Source of the DNA: Acidobacteriaceae bacterium
GTDB taxonomy: Bacteria; Acidobacteriota; Terriglobia; Terriglobales; Acidobacteriaceae
NCBI GenBank assembly: GCA_003156805.1
Contig: PMHV01000007.1
Span: 155 to 64,154 of the forward strand
DNA: 64,000 nt
Direction of reading: 5' to 3'
Shown piece by piece: positions 52,765 to 60,906 of the stretch. The position numbers and the translations under genes are program-made. Each line of letters opens with the position of its first letter. Position 1 is the first letter of the stretch. The notes under the pieces were generated by a model, which saw only the letters and a list, made by a program, of their open reading frames with translations, had not been told where the DNA came from and searched no databases.

Positions 52765-55700
52765 TTATTCGGGCAGGCCAAGTGGTGGGAGCGAGCGGAC
52801 AATGTTCACGGTTCCGAGGCTGACGGTGATGACTTGGCCGATTAGGCGGAGGATGTATTGGGGGTCGTCTGGGCGGTTGGGGTCGTTAGTGATGCCGCTG
52901 CGCTTGTCGGTTGACACCTGATATTGATCGATGACCCATTCGAGGGCGGAGCGGTTGCCGAGGCGGTAGTCGTAGGTTTCTTTCGGGATGCCGCTCAGGG
53001 TTAGGAATTGGTTGTAGATGAGCGTGGTTTTGTCTTTGCCCAGCTTCATCTTTTTGACGCGGTAGTCTAGTTTTTCTCCTCTCTTTTCTACTTTCGTGAG
53101 CTTGTATTCGGGCTGCTGTTCGTAGTGGACGTGGATTTCGGTTAGGTGCTGGCCAGCCTTTACGAACGCTCGGAAGACTTCGAGGACCGTGGTGGCTCCA
53201 GTTGCCTGCGAGCTTCGCTCTCCGGCAACGGCCTTCGGCAGAGTAGAATTTGTTTCTTTTTTTGCGTTTACCCCGGACTTACGTCCGGGGCTATTATCTG
53301 CCGCCCCTACGGGGCTGGAGTTCTCCGGCTTCGAGGTCTCGTCGCTACCCACAAAGGGGATGCGGGGGAGTTCGCGGCGGAGGTTGGCGGCATAGCGCTC
53401 GCGGTATTCGGGGTGGTGCAAGACGGCGTAGATGTGGTGGAAGATGTCCCACTTGGTGATGGAGGGGTCGTGGTAGTGGGCGCGGAATTGTTCGAGCGCC
53501 CAGTCGGTGATGTTCTCGCGGCGGTGGGTGCCGTCTTCGGCGTAGGTGTAGAAGGGGAAACATTGCGTCTTCTCGAACGCCAGATCGTGAGAGACGATGT
53601 GTTCGCTCGCGAGAACTCCGAACGCTTGCCTGTTGCCTGTGCCGAGTATTGCTACGACGAGATTTTCCCGCTCTGTTGCGGAGTTGGGAAATATCTCCGG
53701 GAAGAGCCCGCGGCGGTGTGTAAGAATCTCGTCGAAGTAGAGATACTGCGCGCAAAAAGGCCTATATAGGGCCCGTCGCACGTTCGCCTCTTTGTAGGTG
53801 GCGCGCTTGTTCGAAAGAAGGCATTCTTTCAGTCTGCTGCTCCATTTGATCTCCCTGTCGTCGTATGTCAGAAAATCATCGACGGGCACTGTCTTCTCTG
53901 AGTTGTTCCATCGGGCTAGTTCCGCGCTTTGGTTGTAAACCCACGCGTCGCGATTGGTCGTTACTCCGAGTGAGTATGTTGAAAAGAGCCCGGTTCCCGG
54001 CTCGCTGCCTTTTCTGACAGCCATAGGGCGAAGCTGCCGGAACTCGGTTGACGGCTGCTGGCCTATCCACCGGTGGGATTCGTCCGGGGCGATCATTCTC
54101 CACGGGACCCCCGAGATGCTGCGCTGTTCCTCGAGTGCTTCGTACCGTTCTTCCTTGCGGAGATATTCTTGCAACGAAAAATACCGGATCTCCTTTTGTG
54201 CGGTCTGCTGACTTCTGATGAGAACGTTAATGCTCACACCGACCTGAATTCCAAAGACGTTGTGGGTTGTACCAGACAATTTCGGATTCTTGCGGACATT
54301 CCCCCCGAGATCGAGAATGTATATTCGCTGAAAGTCCTCTTCTAGGCACTGGCGCATTCCGTCGAACGCTGACTCGTCGACGAAGCTGTCGTTGGTCACA
54401 AAAACGATTAGCCCGTCCCGGCCTATTCTGTCACTTGCCCACCTGATTGCCTTCACGTACACATCGGAGAGCGCTGAGGTGTTGCTCGCCTTCGATGATT
54501 TAGAGTACGTTCGGTTAACCCTTTCATCGACGTGCTTGTACTTTCTCTTCCGGTTGTTATCGTTCTCATTAACCTGCCAGGCGTTGTAAGGAGGATTACC
54601 AATAATGACGAAGATGGGAGACTTCTTCTGTCTAATCACCCGTTCGGCATTCTCGGCGGTCATGAAGCCGAGCGACGCCTGTTCCGCTTCCGCTAACTCA
54701 AACGTATCTACCAGACAAATTCCCGGAAACGATTGATACTCGCCGGTGCGTTCGTAATATTCGTGCTCGATATTCATGCTTGCAATGTAATAGGGCAGGA
54801 GCATGACTTCGTTGCAGTGCAGTTCGTTTTCGTATTTGTATTGCAGGTCGGTGGCTTTGATCTCCTGCATGATGCGGACGATGAAGTTGCCGGTGCCGAC
54901 GAAGGGATCGAGGATGTGGACGCCTTTGTCGCCGAGGGAGCGTCCGAATTCTTTTTGCAGAATCTCTTCGACGCTGCGCACCATGAAGTTGACGATGGGC
55001 TGCGGGGTGTAGACGATGCCGTGGGTGTCGGCTTCTTTCGGCGAATAGCCCTGGAAGAAGCGCTCGTAGACCTTGTTGAGGAAGGCTTGTTTTTCGGAGA
55101 AGCTGGTCGCGTTCTCCGCACTTTGCTCGATGGCTTTGTAGAAGCGGTCGAGGTTGCCGAGGAACTCATCGCGGTTGAAGGCGCGTTTGGTGAGTTCGGT
55201 GATTACCTTCTCGATCTCAGCCGCGACTACGTTGCGACGGGTGAAATCCGGGTTGGCGAATATCTTGCGGAAGATACGCTCGGTGAGCAGATGCTGGACG
55301 AGCATGCGCTCAACCGCTTCCTCGGATAGGTTGGGATTGATGGCCTGGCGGCAGAGGGCGTAGAAGTCTTCAAAGCTGCGGACGAATGCTGGATTTAGGC
55401 GGCGTTCGTCGTCAATGGTCTTCTTGACGGCGGCGGCTAGCTCCGGGATGCGCTCGGAGAAATCGCCGACGGCTTGTTCCCACTTCTGGATGTGAGGGGC
55501 TTTGTAGTCGAAGAACTGGTTGACGATCTGGACCAGGGATTCGGGGCGGGAGATGTCCTCATCGAGGGGGATGCGGGCGCCACCCTGATAGAGGATGGCG
55601 CGCTCAGGGGCTTGAAAGATGATGTTGTCGCGGGGGTAGCCTTTATCGAGCTTGAGTTGGATTTCTTTGGCGAGGTCGTCTTTTTCGTCTTTGGCTTCCC

Positions 55701-55950
55701 AGTAGCCGTGGGGCAGGTGGTAGAGATCGACGAGCGCTCCGTCGACGATTACGGAGGAGCCACGGCGCTCGATGCGGTATTCGGGAACGAGCGTGAGGGG
55801 CGGCTTGGCCTTGCGCCCGGATTTGGCCAGCAGATCCTGAAAGGCGCTGCGGACGGCCATTTCATGGTCGATGTGGAGCTGGCCGAACTGACCTAGGGTC
55901 TCGTAGTAGGCCTTGACGGTGGCGTGCGTTGGCTTGAGGGCGAGAGACAT
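52765..55950 (-). CDS. single-chain restriction endonuclease-methyltransferase (type ISP/IIG-like, no helicase)
   Basis: A 1061-residue protein. An N-terminal nuclease motif of PD-(D/E)XK type (D75 and E85-A-K87 in VDLYHLPHGYWEAKDEKDD) precedes an all-helical coupler (about 180-330). The N6-adenine methyltransferase follows: motif I LDPFVGTGNFIV (347-358) and motif IV NPPY (452-455). The last 450 residues should be the target-recognition and C-terminal helical parts. Type ISP enzymes share nuclease, methylase and target domains but also carry a helicase, which is absent here. It may be a type IIG-like enzyme or a derivative. A REP-like palindrome is inserted in frame near residue 880. Confidence 0.85.
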   Translation of the reverse strand: MSLALKPTHATVKAYYETLGQFGQLHIDHEMAVRSAFQDLLAKSGRKAKPPLTLVPEYRIERRGSSVIVDGALVDLYHLPHGYWEAKDEKDDLAKEIQLKLDKGYPRDNIIFQAPERAILYQGGARIPLDEDISRPESLVQIVNQFFDYKAPHIQKWEQAVGDFSERIPELAAAVKKTIDDERRLNPAFVRSFEDFYALCRQAINPNLSEEAVERMLVQHLLTERIFRKIFANPDFTRRNVVAAEIEKVITELTKRAFNRDEFLGNLDRFYKAIEQSAENATSFSEKQAFLNKVYERFFQGYSPKEADTHGIVYTPQPIVNFMVRSVEEILQKEFGRSLGDKGVHILDPFVGTGNFIVRIMQEIKATDLQYKYENELHCNEVMLLPYYIASMNIEHEYYERTGEYQSFPGICLVDTFELAEAEQASLGFMTAENAERVIRQKKSPIFVIIGNPPYNAWQVNENDNNRKRKYKHVDERVNRTYSKSSKASNTSALSDVYVKAIRWASDRIGRDGLIVFVTNDSFVDESAFDGMRQCLEEDFQRIYILDLGGNVRKNPKLSGTTHNVFGIQVGVSINVLIRSQQTAQKEIRYFSLQEYLRKEERYEALEEQRSISGVPWRMIAPDESHRWIGQQPSTEFRQLRPMAVRKGSEPGTGLFSTYSLGVTTNRDAWVYNQSAELARWNNSEKTVPVDDFLTYDDREIKWSSRLKECLLSNKRATYKEANVRRALYRPFCAQYLYFDEILTHRRGLFPEIFPNSATERENLVVAILGTGNRQAFGVLASEHIVSHDLAFEKTQCFPFYTYAEDGTHRRENITDWALEQFRAHYHDPSITKWDIFHHIYAVLHHPEYRERYAANLRRELPRIPFVGSDETSKPENSSPVGAADNSPGRKSGVNAKKETNSTLPKAVAGERSSQATGATTVLEVFRAFVKAGQHLTEIHVHYEQQPEYKLTKVEKRGEKLDYRVKKMKLGKDKTTLIYNQFLTLSGIPKETYDYRLGNRSALEWVIDQYQVSTDKRSGITNDPNRPDDPQYILRLIGQVITVSLGTVNIVRSLPPLGLPE
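53271..53315. repeat. REP-like double palindrome inside the methylase reading frame
   Basis: CCCCGGACTTACGTCCGGGG (53271-53290) and GCCCCTACGGGGC (53303-53315) are two hairpins separated by TATTATCTG. The unit is translated on the minus strand as part of a low-complexity linker (PVGAADNSPGRKSG), and the reading frame of the methylase stays open across it. Confidence 0.7.
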
Positions 55951-56393
55951 CTATAGCGATTCAGTTTACATCGGGGGTTGGGCGGCGGGGATGGCGGAGG
56001 TGGTGAAGTCCTTAGCTGGAGGCGGCGGTAGAATCCCACCCTTCGCGAGGGCGCGCGAAGGATAGGCCACCCTCGGCGGCGGTGCTGCGGGCCAGGTGCA
56101 TAGGTCCTTCCTCGCGAGTCCTCAGCGAAGCCGAGGACTCGGCTTCGTCAGGATGACGACGGATTGAGGTAACGAAGGAATGCGCGGGGGCGCGCGGCGG
56201 AGTTTGTAGCGCTCGCGGTATTGGGGGCGTTGCCCCGCCTGCTGCGATACCACGAGTTGCGTCCGGGTCTACGTGATGCGCTGTATTGATGGCTTCGCAA
56301 ATTCGCTGCTACGGTGAAAAGACTCCTAGTCTCGCTCCGGTTCGCGTGGTCCGTTTTGCGGTCTGTTGGTCGCGCTTGTGAGGGAGGGCTTTT
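55951..56393. other. intergenic with a methylase fragment and palindromes
   Basis: About 440 bases. It contains palindromic repeats (CTTCGCGAGGGCGCGCGAAG near 56042; CGAAGCCGAG-GA-CTCGGCTTCG near 56134) and, on the minus strand at 56176-56226, a scrap encoding PQYRERYKLRRAPPRIP. That scrap matches EYRERYAANLRRELPRIP of the neighbouring methylase. An AGGGAGG site precedes the OmpA-family gene. Confidence 0.5.
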
Positions 56394-58076
56394 ATGAATA
56401 GTCTTGTGCGGAAGATTTGTGTTGTGCTATTGGCGGGGGCGGTATTGCCGGGAGTGATTCTTGCGCAGAGTAGCGCTGCGCCGCTTTACCCGGATTCCCC
56501 ACATCCGACACCGGCGCCGAATTCGGGGCAGGACTCGGCTCCGCAGGAGATGAATCAGCATACCCAGCAGAACGATTCACTGCCGGTGTTCCGCGTGACT
56601 GTGATCGAGCGTACGACCAAGGCGGTGAATTACCGCAACCGCGGCGGCTCGACGATGGTGGATTTCAAGGGCACGGAACTGATGCCCGAGATCAACGGTC
56701 ACGCCAAAGTAGAAGGCAAGGGCGGACGGCTGGCCATCAACGCGGAGTTCACGCACATGTCGCCGGCGAATCACTTCGGCGGACAATTTCTTACGTATGT
56801 GTTGTGGGCGATTACTCCGGAGGGCCGCCCGGTGAATTTGGGCGAAGTGCTGCCGGGAGACAACGGCAAGGATAAGTTGGACGTGACCACCGACCTGCAG
56901 GCGTTTGGGATGATCGTTACCGCGGAACCTTATTTTTCGGTTACGCACCCGAGCAACAAGGTGGTGGCGGAAAATATGATCCGCCATGAGACAAAAGGAT
57001 TCGAAGAGCCGATCGACGCCAAGTTCGACGTGCTGGAGGGCGCGCAGTACACGATCGACATCCCGGCGGATCAATTGCCCTCGAGCCAGGCGAGCGTGAA
57101 GGTTCCGCTGGATCTGCTGGAAGCGCGGAATGCGGTGGTGATCGCCAAGGCAGCCGGGGCGCAGCAGTACGCGCCGGACAGCCTGACGAAAGCCGAAGAC
57201 ATGCTGCAGCGAGCCGAGGATTACTACCAGCGCAAGCAAGGGCGGACGCCGATTGGAACGGCTGCGCGCGGGGCCACGCAGATGGCGGAAGATGCGCGAG
57301 TGCTGACACTGCGGCGCAAGGAACAGGCGCGGATTGACGCGGAACGGCGCGCGAGCCTGGAAGCGCAGCAAAGAGCGGAGGCGGATGCGGCGGCATCGCA
57401 GGCGCAGGCGGCGCAGGCACAAGCTCAATCGGACGAGGATGCGCGGCGGCGGGCTGACGCGGAAGCGGCGCAGGCCGAGGCGCAGCGGCAGCAGGCAGCG
57501 GCACAGGCGCAGCAGGCTCAGGCTCAGGCGGCAGCCGCGGCGGCGCAACAGGCGGCCAACCTAGCCGATCAGCAGCGGCAGGATGCGGTGCGGCAAAAAG
57601 AGGAGATGCGAGCGCGTCTGTTGGCGCAATTGAATCAGGTGCTGAAGACCCGCGACACGGCGCGCGGACTGATCGTCAGCATGCCCGACGTGCTGTTCGA
57701 TTTCAACAAGTACACGCTGAAGCCAGAGGCACGCGAGCGGTTGGCGAGGATATCGGGGATCGTGCTGGCTTATCCCGATCTCAAGCTGGAAATAGAAGGG
57801 TATACCGATTCTATCGGCAGCGACGAATATAACCAGACGCTCTCGGACAAGCGGGCGGAGGCGGTGCGGGATTATCTGGTGACCTCGGGAGTGTCGATGA
57901 ACAACGTGGCGGCGCGAGGGATGGGTAAGGCCGATCCCGTGGCCGACAACAGCACGGCGGCGGGCCGGCAGTTGAATCGACGTGTGGAGATGATCGTGTC
58001 GGGAGATGTGATCGGGAGTGAATTGGGTCCGGGCGGTGCCGGCAACCAAGGCCAAGCGCCAACGAATCCGCAGTAG
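56394..58076 (+). CDS. OmpA-family outer-membrane/peptidoglycan-binding protein with coiled coil
   Basis: A 560-residue envelope protein. Signal peptide (residues 1-24, ends VILAQ), a beta-rich domain of unknown type (about 60-225), then a Gln/Ala/Glu-rich coiled coil (about 275-415, AEDARVLTLRRKEQARIDAE then long AQAQ runs). The C-terminal OmpA-like domain (about 430-545) reads DVLFDFNKYTLKPEARERLA, EGYTDSIGSDEYN, SDKRAEAVRDYL and RQLNRRVEM, with the Asp and Arg that hold diaminopimelate. It should tether the outer membrane to peptidoglycan. AGGGAGG precedes the ATG by eight bases. Confidence 0.88.
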   Translation: MNSLVRKICVVLLAGAVLPGVILAQSSAAPLYPDSPHPTPAPNSGQDSAPQEMNQHTQQNDSLPVFRVTVIERTTKAVNYRNRGGSTMVDFKGTELMPEINGHAKVEGKGGRLAINAEFTHMSPANHFGGQFLTYVLWAITPEGRPVNLGEVLPGDNGKDKLDVTTDLQAFGMIVTAEPYFSVTHPSNKVVAENMIRHETKGFEEPIDAKFDVLEGAQYTIDIPADQLPSSQASVKVPLDLLEARNAVVIAKAAGAQQYAPDSLTKAEDMLQRAEDYYQRKQGRTPIGTAARGATQMAEDARVLTLRRKEQARIDAERRASLEAQQRAEADAAASQAQAAQAQAQSDEDARRRADAEAAQAEAQRQQAAAQAQQAQAQAAAAAAQQAANLADQQRQDAVRQKEEMRARLLAQLNQVLKTRDTARGLIVSMPDVLFDFNKYTLKPEARERLARISGIVLAYPDLKLEIEGYTDSIGSDEYNQTLSDKRAEAVRDYLVTSGVSMNNVAARGMGKADPVADNSTAAGRQLNRRVEMIVSGDVIGSELGPGGAGNQGQAPTNPQ

Positions 58077-58111
58077 TGCAGCAATTAAGACGGAGAACAA
58101 ATGAGATTAGG

Positions 58112-58147
58112 AAAACCAGGCCGCCTGCAGGCGGCCTGGTTTTGTTT
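58112..58147 (+). terminator. terminator after the OmpA-family gene
   Basis: AAAACCAGGCCGCC-TGCA-GGCGGCCTGGTTTT is a 14-base-pair perfect stem followed by GTTTT; it starts 36 bases beyond the stop codon. Confidence 0.9.
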
Positions 58148-58369
58148 TAACCCGAAATGGGGTTTGGCACCTACTGCAGCAAAGCCCACTTCTTGCAAAG
58201 AACGCGCGAAATTGGGCACTCGGCTTGTGCGCATTGAACCGGAAATGGCCCGGCGAAATTCGAGATTAAGGCGAATAAACCAACCCTGGGGAATGCGGCG
58301 GCAACTAAGCTTCAGAACCAATCATTAAGTGCGGACCGATCCGCACGTCTGAACTGGAGGAACGTTACT

Positions 58370-58582
58370 ATGACAGACGAAAAGCGTCAGGAGCCCGGAC
58401 AAACGGGGCAGACCGGACAGACCGGGCAAACCGGACAGAACCAGCCTGGCGGCCAACACGGCCAGCAGGGCGGGCAGCAAGGCGGGCAATCCGGGCAGCA
58501 ACAGAAGAATCCGGATCCCAACAAGAAGAATCCGCAGCAGGATGAGCAGGAAGAACGGGACAAGCAGCGTCGCGCATCGTAG
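58370..58582 (+). CDS. Gln/Gly-rich disordered small protein
   Basis: A 70-residue hydrophilic protein with runs of GQTGQTGQTGQ and GGQQGGQSGQQ, then a charged KNPDPNKKNPQQDEQEERDK tail. GGAGGAA is correctly placed before the ATG and a terminator follows at 58645, so it is a genuine single-gene unit. No structured domain is expected. Low-complexity Gly/Gln proteins of this size are often stress- or desiccation-related, but nothing here proves that. Confidence 0.65.
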   Translation: MTDEKRQEPGQTGQTGQTGQTGQNQPGGQHGQQGGQQGGQSGQQQKNPDPNKKNPQQDEQEERDKQRRAS

Positions 58583-58995
58583 TTGAGGCGCGAAGCGAGT
58601 CCTACTGGATTATCCCGATTCCTACACGACAATCCTAGTAAGTATCCCGGCCGAGGTTTGGCCGGGATTTTTTTGGGCACACTCTCCTTGGGGAGACCTC
58701 AGGGAGCAGAAATGGCGAGATGGAGCGATATGTGCTTGCCCGCGCGGGCGGAGAGATAGTGGGGAAAAAGAACAGAGGCGCGAGAGGTTGGAAGTCCGAG
58801 CGAAAGCTGAAGGAAATGCGCCATGTAGGAAAAATGACAGACTGATGACAAACCTTTGACAAGCCGCAGAGTGCAGGCTCCTAAGATAGGGACGCTCCGC
58901 AGTGGGATATTCGGTTCGAGCCTGCGCGGACGGCTCCCAGAACCGCCCTTTCATTTCGACTCGACAACGACTACACAACGACAAGGAGAATCTAT
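58583..58995. other. intergenic, no gene seen
   Basis: About 410 bases holding the terminator at 58645-58675 and, at the right end, an AAGGAG site before the gene at 58996. The middle is without clear motifs. Confidence 0.45.
58645..58675 (+). terminator. terminator of the Gln/Gly-rich gene
   Basis: ATCCCGGCC and GGCCGGGAT pair around a seven-base loop and run into seven T. Confidence 0.9.
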
Positions 58996-60030
58996 ATGAG
59001 ACATTTGCTCGACCGCACCCTGGTCCTGACCGCTTTCCTGGCCCTAGTGGCCGGATTTGTTTCCAGCACAGCCGTGGCGCAACAATACGGGGCGCCATTC
59101 TATCAACAAACCTATTTGACTTCCGACCGGGCGGGCAAGGCGACCTATACGGATCCGCTGCTCAAGAATGCGTGGGGACTGGCATACAGCCCGACGGGAC
59201 CGTTCTGGGTGAGCGATGAAGCCAGCGGGTGGTCGACGCTGTACACGGCCACGGGGCAGCCGCAGAGTTTGCAGGTGGTGATTCCTCCGGCTACGGGAAC
59301 GGGAGCGGGTTCGCCGACCGGACTGGTTTACAACGGGTCGCAGGAATTCGCAATCGACAGTTGGGTTTCGGTGTTCTTGTTCGACACGCTGGATGGAACG
59401 ATCAGTGGGTGGTCGTCGTTCAGCCCGACCAAGGCCCTGATAGCGGTGAGCAATCCGGGCGCGTCGTATACCGGACTGGCGATTACGAACTACGCTTCGG
59501 GGAATTTTCTGTTCGCCGCGGACGCGGCAAATAATAAGGTGGATATTTACGACGGCAGCTTCAATCTGGTGAGTTCATTTACCGACCCGGCAGTGCCGGC
59601 GGGCTTTTCGCCGTTCGGAATTCAAGATATTGGGGGGAAGGTTTATGTAGCGTATGCCGCCACCTCGGGTGGCCCGGGAGGCTACATCGATGTTTTCAGC
59701 GAAGCGGGTGTGCTGATCAGGCATTTTACTCACGGGGCGCCGCTGAACCAGCCGTGGGGAATGGCGCTGGCTCCATCGGATTTCGGGGATCTGAGCAATA
59801 CGCTGCTGATCACGAACAACGCGACCCAGGGGAACATCAATGGCTTCGATACGCTCAATGGGACGCTGGTTGGGACGATGTCGAACAAGTCGGGCAAGAT
59901 CTCGATCAACGGAATTTGGGGAATTGAGTTCGGAGGCGGGGCGTCTGCGAATGGGGCAAAGAACCAGTTGTTCTTTACTGCCGGGCCGAACGACGCGGAC
60001 GGAATTTTCGGCGTGATCAACTCCGAGTAA
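58996..60030 (+). CDS. TIGR03118-family secreted beta-propeller-like protein
   Basis: A 344-residue exported protein. Signal peptide (MRHLLDRTLVLTAFLALVAG, ends AVAQ), then NHL/YVTN-like blades: LLKNAWGLAYSPTGPFWVSD, SPTGLVYNGSQEF, FSPFGIQDIGGKVYVAYA, NQPWGMALAPSDFGDLSNTL and NGIWGIEFGGG. This succession is the signature of TIGR03118 proteins, which are widespread in soil bacteria and have no known function. AAGGAG precedes the ATG. The gene is followed by a perfect hairpin at 60061. Confidence 0.88.
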   Translation: MRHLLDRTLVLTAFLALVAGFVSSTAVAQQYGAPFYQQTYLTSDRAGKATYTDPLLKNAWGLAYSPTGPFWVSDEASGWSTLYTATGQPQSLQVVIPPATGTGAGSPTGLVYNGSQEFAIDSWVSVFLFDTLDGTISGWSSFSPTKALIAVSNPGASYTGLAITNYASGNFLFAADAANNKVDIYDGSFNLVSSFTDPAVPAGFSPFGIQDIGGKVYVAYAATSGGPGGYIDVFSEAGVLIRHFTHGAPLNQPWGMALAPSDFGDLSNTLLITNNATQGNINGFDTLNGTLVGTMSNKSGKISINGIWGIEFGGGASANGAKNQLFFTAGPNDADGIFGVINSE

Positions 60031-60060
60031 GGGTTCGGGAAGCGCACAGCGGCGATGAAG

Positions 60061-60089
60061 AAGGGCGCGGGACGAACTCCCGCGCCCTT
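60061..60089 (+). terminator. hairpin after the TIGR03118 gene
   Basis: AAGGGCGCGGGA and TCCCGCGCCCTT form a 12-base-pair stem 31 bases past the stop; only a weak T-run follows. Confidence 0.65.
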
Positions 60090-60180
60090 ACTGTTTCTGG
60101 TGGCTTTGGCGAGGATTCACCAACTGCCTGGATGGTATTGACCGCGGGGTGATAATCGTTCAAACCATAATCGTTCCAAC

Positions 60181-60240
60181 CAGGATTGTTTAAGTCAGGA
60201 TTGTTTAAGTCAGGATTGTTTAGGTCAGGATTGTTCAAAC
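60181..60240. repeat. four tandem 15-base repeats before gluconokinase
   Basis: CAGGATTGTTTAAGT occurs twice exactly, then as CAGGATTGTTTAGGT and CAGGATTGTTCAAAC, ending one base before the gluconokinase ATG. More diverged copies lie just upstream (TAATCGTTCAAACC). Each copy carries an AGGA that could serve as a ribosome-binding core. Confidence 0.8.
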
Positions 60241-60241
60241 C

Positions 60242-60724
60242 ATGATCGTGATTGTGATGGGAGTGACCGGAGCGGGGAAGACGACGGTGGGGCGTCTGCT
60301 GGCGGAGCGGTTGGGGTGGGAGTTTGCGGACGCGGATGACTTTCATCCACCGGCGAATGTGGAGAAGATGGAGAAGGGAATTGCGCTGGGAGATGAAGAT
60401 CGCGAGCCATGGCTGGAGCGGTTGCGGACCAAGATCGAGAGCTGGAATGCGGAAAGGCGCAACGTGGTGCTGGCCTGTTCGGCGTTGAAGCGGAGCTACC
60501 GGAAGATGCTGGATGTAGCGCCGGCGGTGAAGTTTGTGTATTTGCAGGGAAGCAGAGAGTTGATCGCGGAGCGGTTGCGGGCGCGGCATGGGCATTTTGC
60601 CGACGAGAAAATTCTGGCGGGGCAGTTCGCAGACTTGGAAGAGCCAGAAGACGCGGTGGTGGTGGATATTGCCGGGACGCCGGAAGAGGTTGTGGGGGAA
60701 ATTCGGGAGCGGTCGTGGGGATAA
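60242..60724 (+). CDS. gntK: gluconokinase
   Basis: A 160-residue GntK-type kinase that phosphorylates gluconate to 6-phosphogluconate. The P-loop GVTGAGKTTVGRLLAERLG, the substrate loop DADDFHPPANVEKMEKGIAL and the lid part ACSALKRSYRKML are all typical, and the length fits. The ATG follows directly on a 60-base tandem repeat, with no standard ribosome-binding site except the AGGA within the last repeat 11 bases upstream. No gluconate transporter is next to it; the MFS gene 1.4 kb downstream is a different family. Confidence 0.92.
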   Translation: MIVIVMGVTGAGKTTVGRLLAERLGWEFADADDFHPPANVEKMEKGIALGDEDREPWLERLRTKIESWNAERRNVVLACSALKRSYRKMLDVAPAVKFVYLQGSRELIAERLRARHGHFADEKILAGQFADLEEPEDAVVVDIAGTPEEVVGEIRERSWG

Positions 60725-60906
60725 GCTGGTGTCCGACGGCGACTAGATTCGCTCGCCACAGCGGACCTAGAATCGTTCGCCACAGAGACGGGTCACACTG
60801 GGCTGGAATCTTTCGGCTGCTTCGGGGCTGCGATTTGCGGTAGACTCTCTTCTTTCTAAGAGCGGATTCTAAGTCCGAAGCCTGGGTGCGAAGGATGGAG
60901 CTTGCC

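Noticed and set aside
52765-55950. Methylase as PglX of a BREX phage-defence system
   Set aside because: No other BREX genes (brxA, brxB, brxC, pglZ, brxL) are in the window, and an N-terminal nuclease motif is present.
58155-58185. TGGCACCTACTGCA as a possible sigma54 promoter
   Set aside because: The GG and GC elements are two bases too close for a sigma54 site (8 instead of 10 bases between them).
60181-60240. Tandem 15-base repeats as a CRISPR array
   Set aside because: Copies are directly adjacent with no spacers, only 15 bases long, and there are no cas genes.
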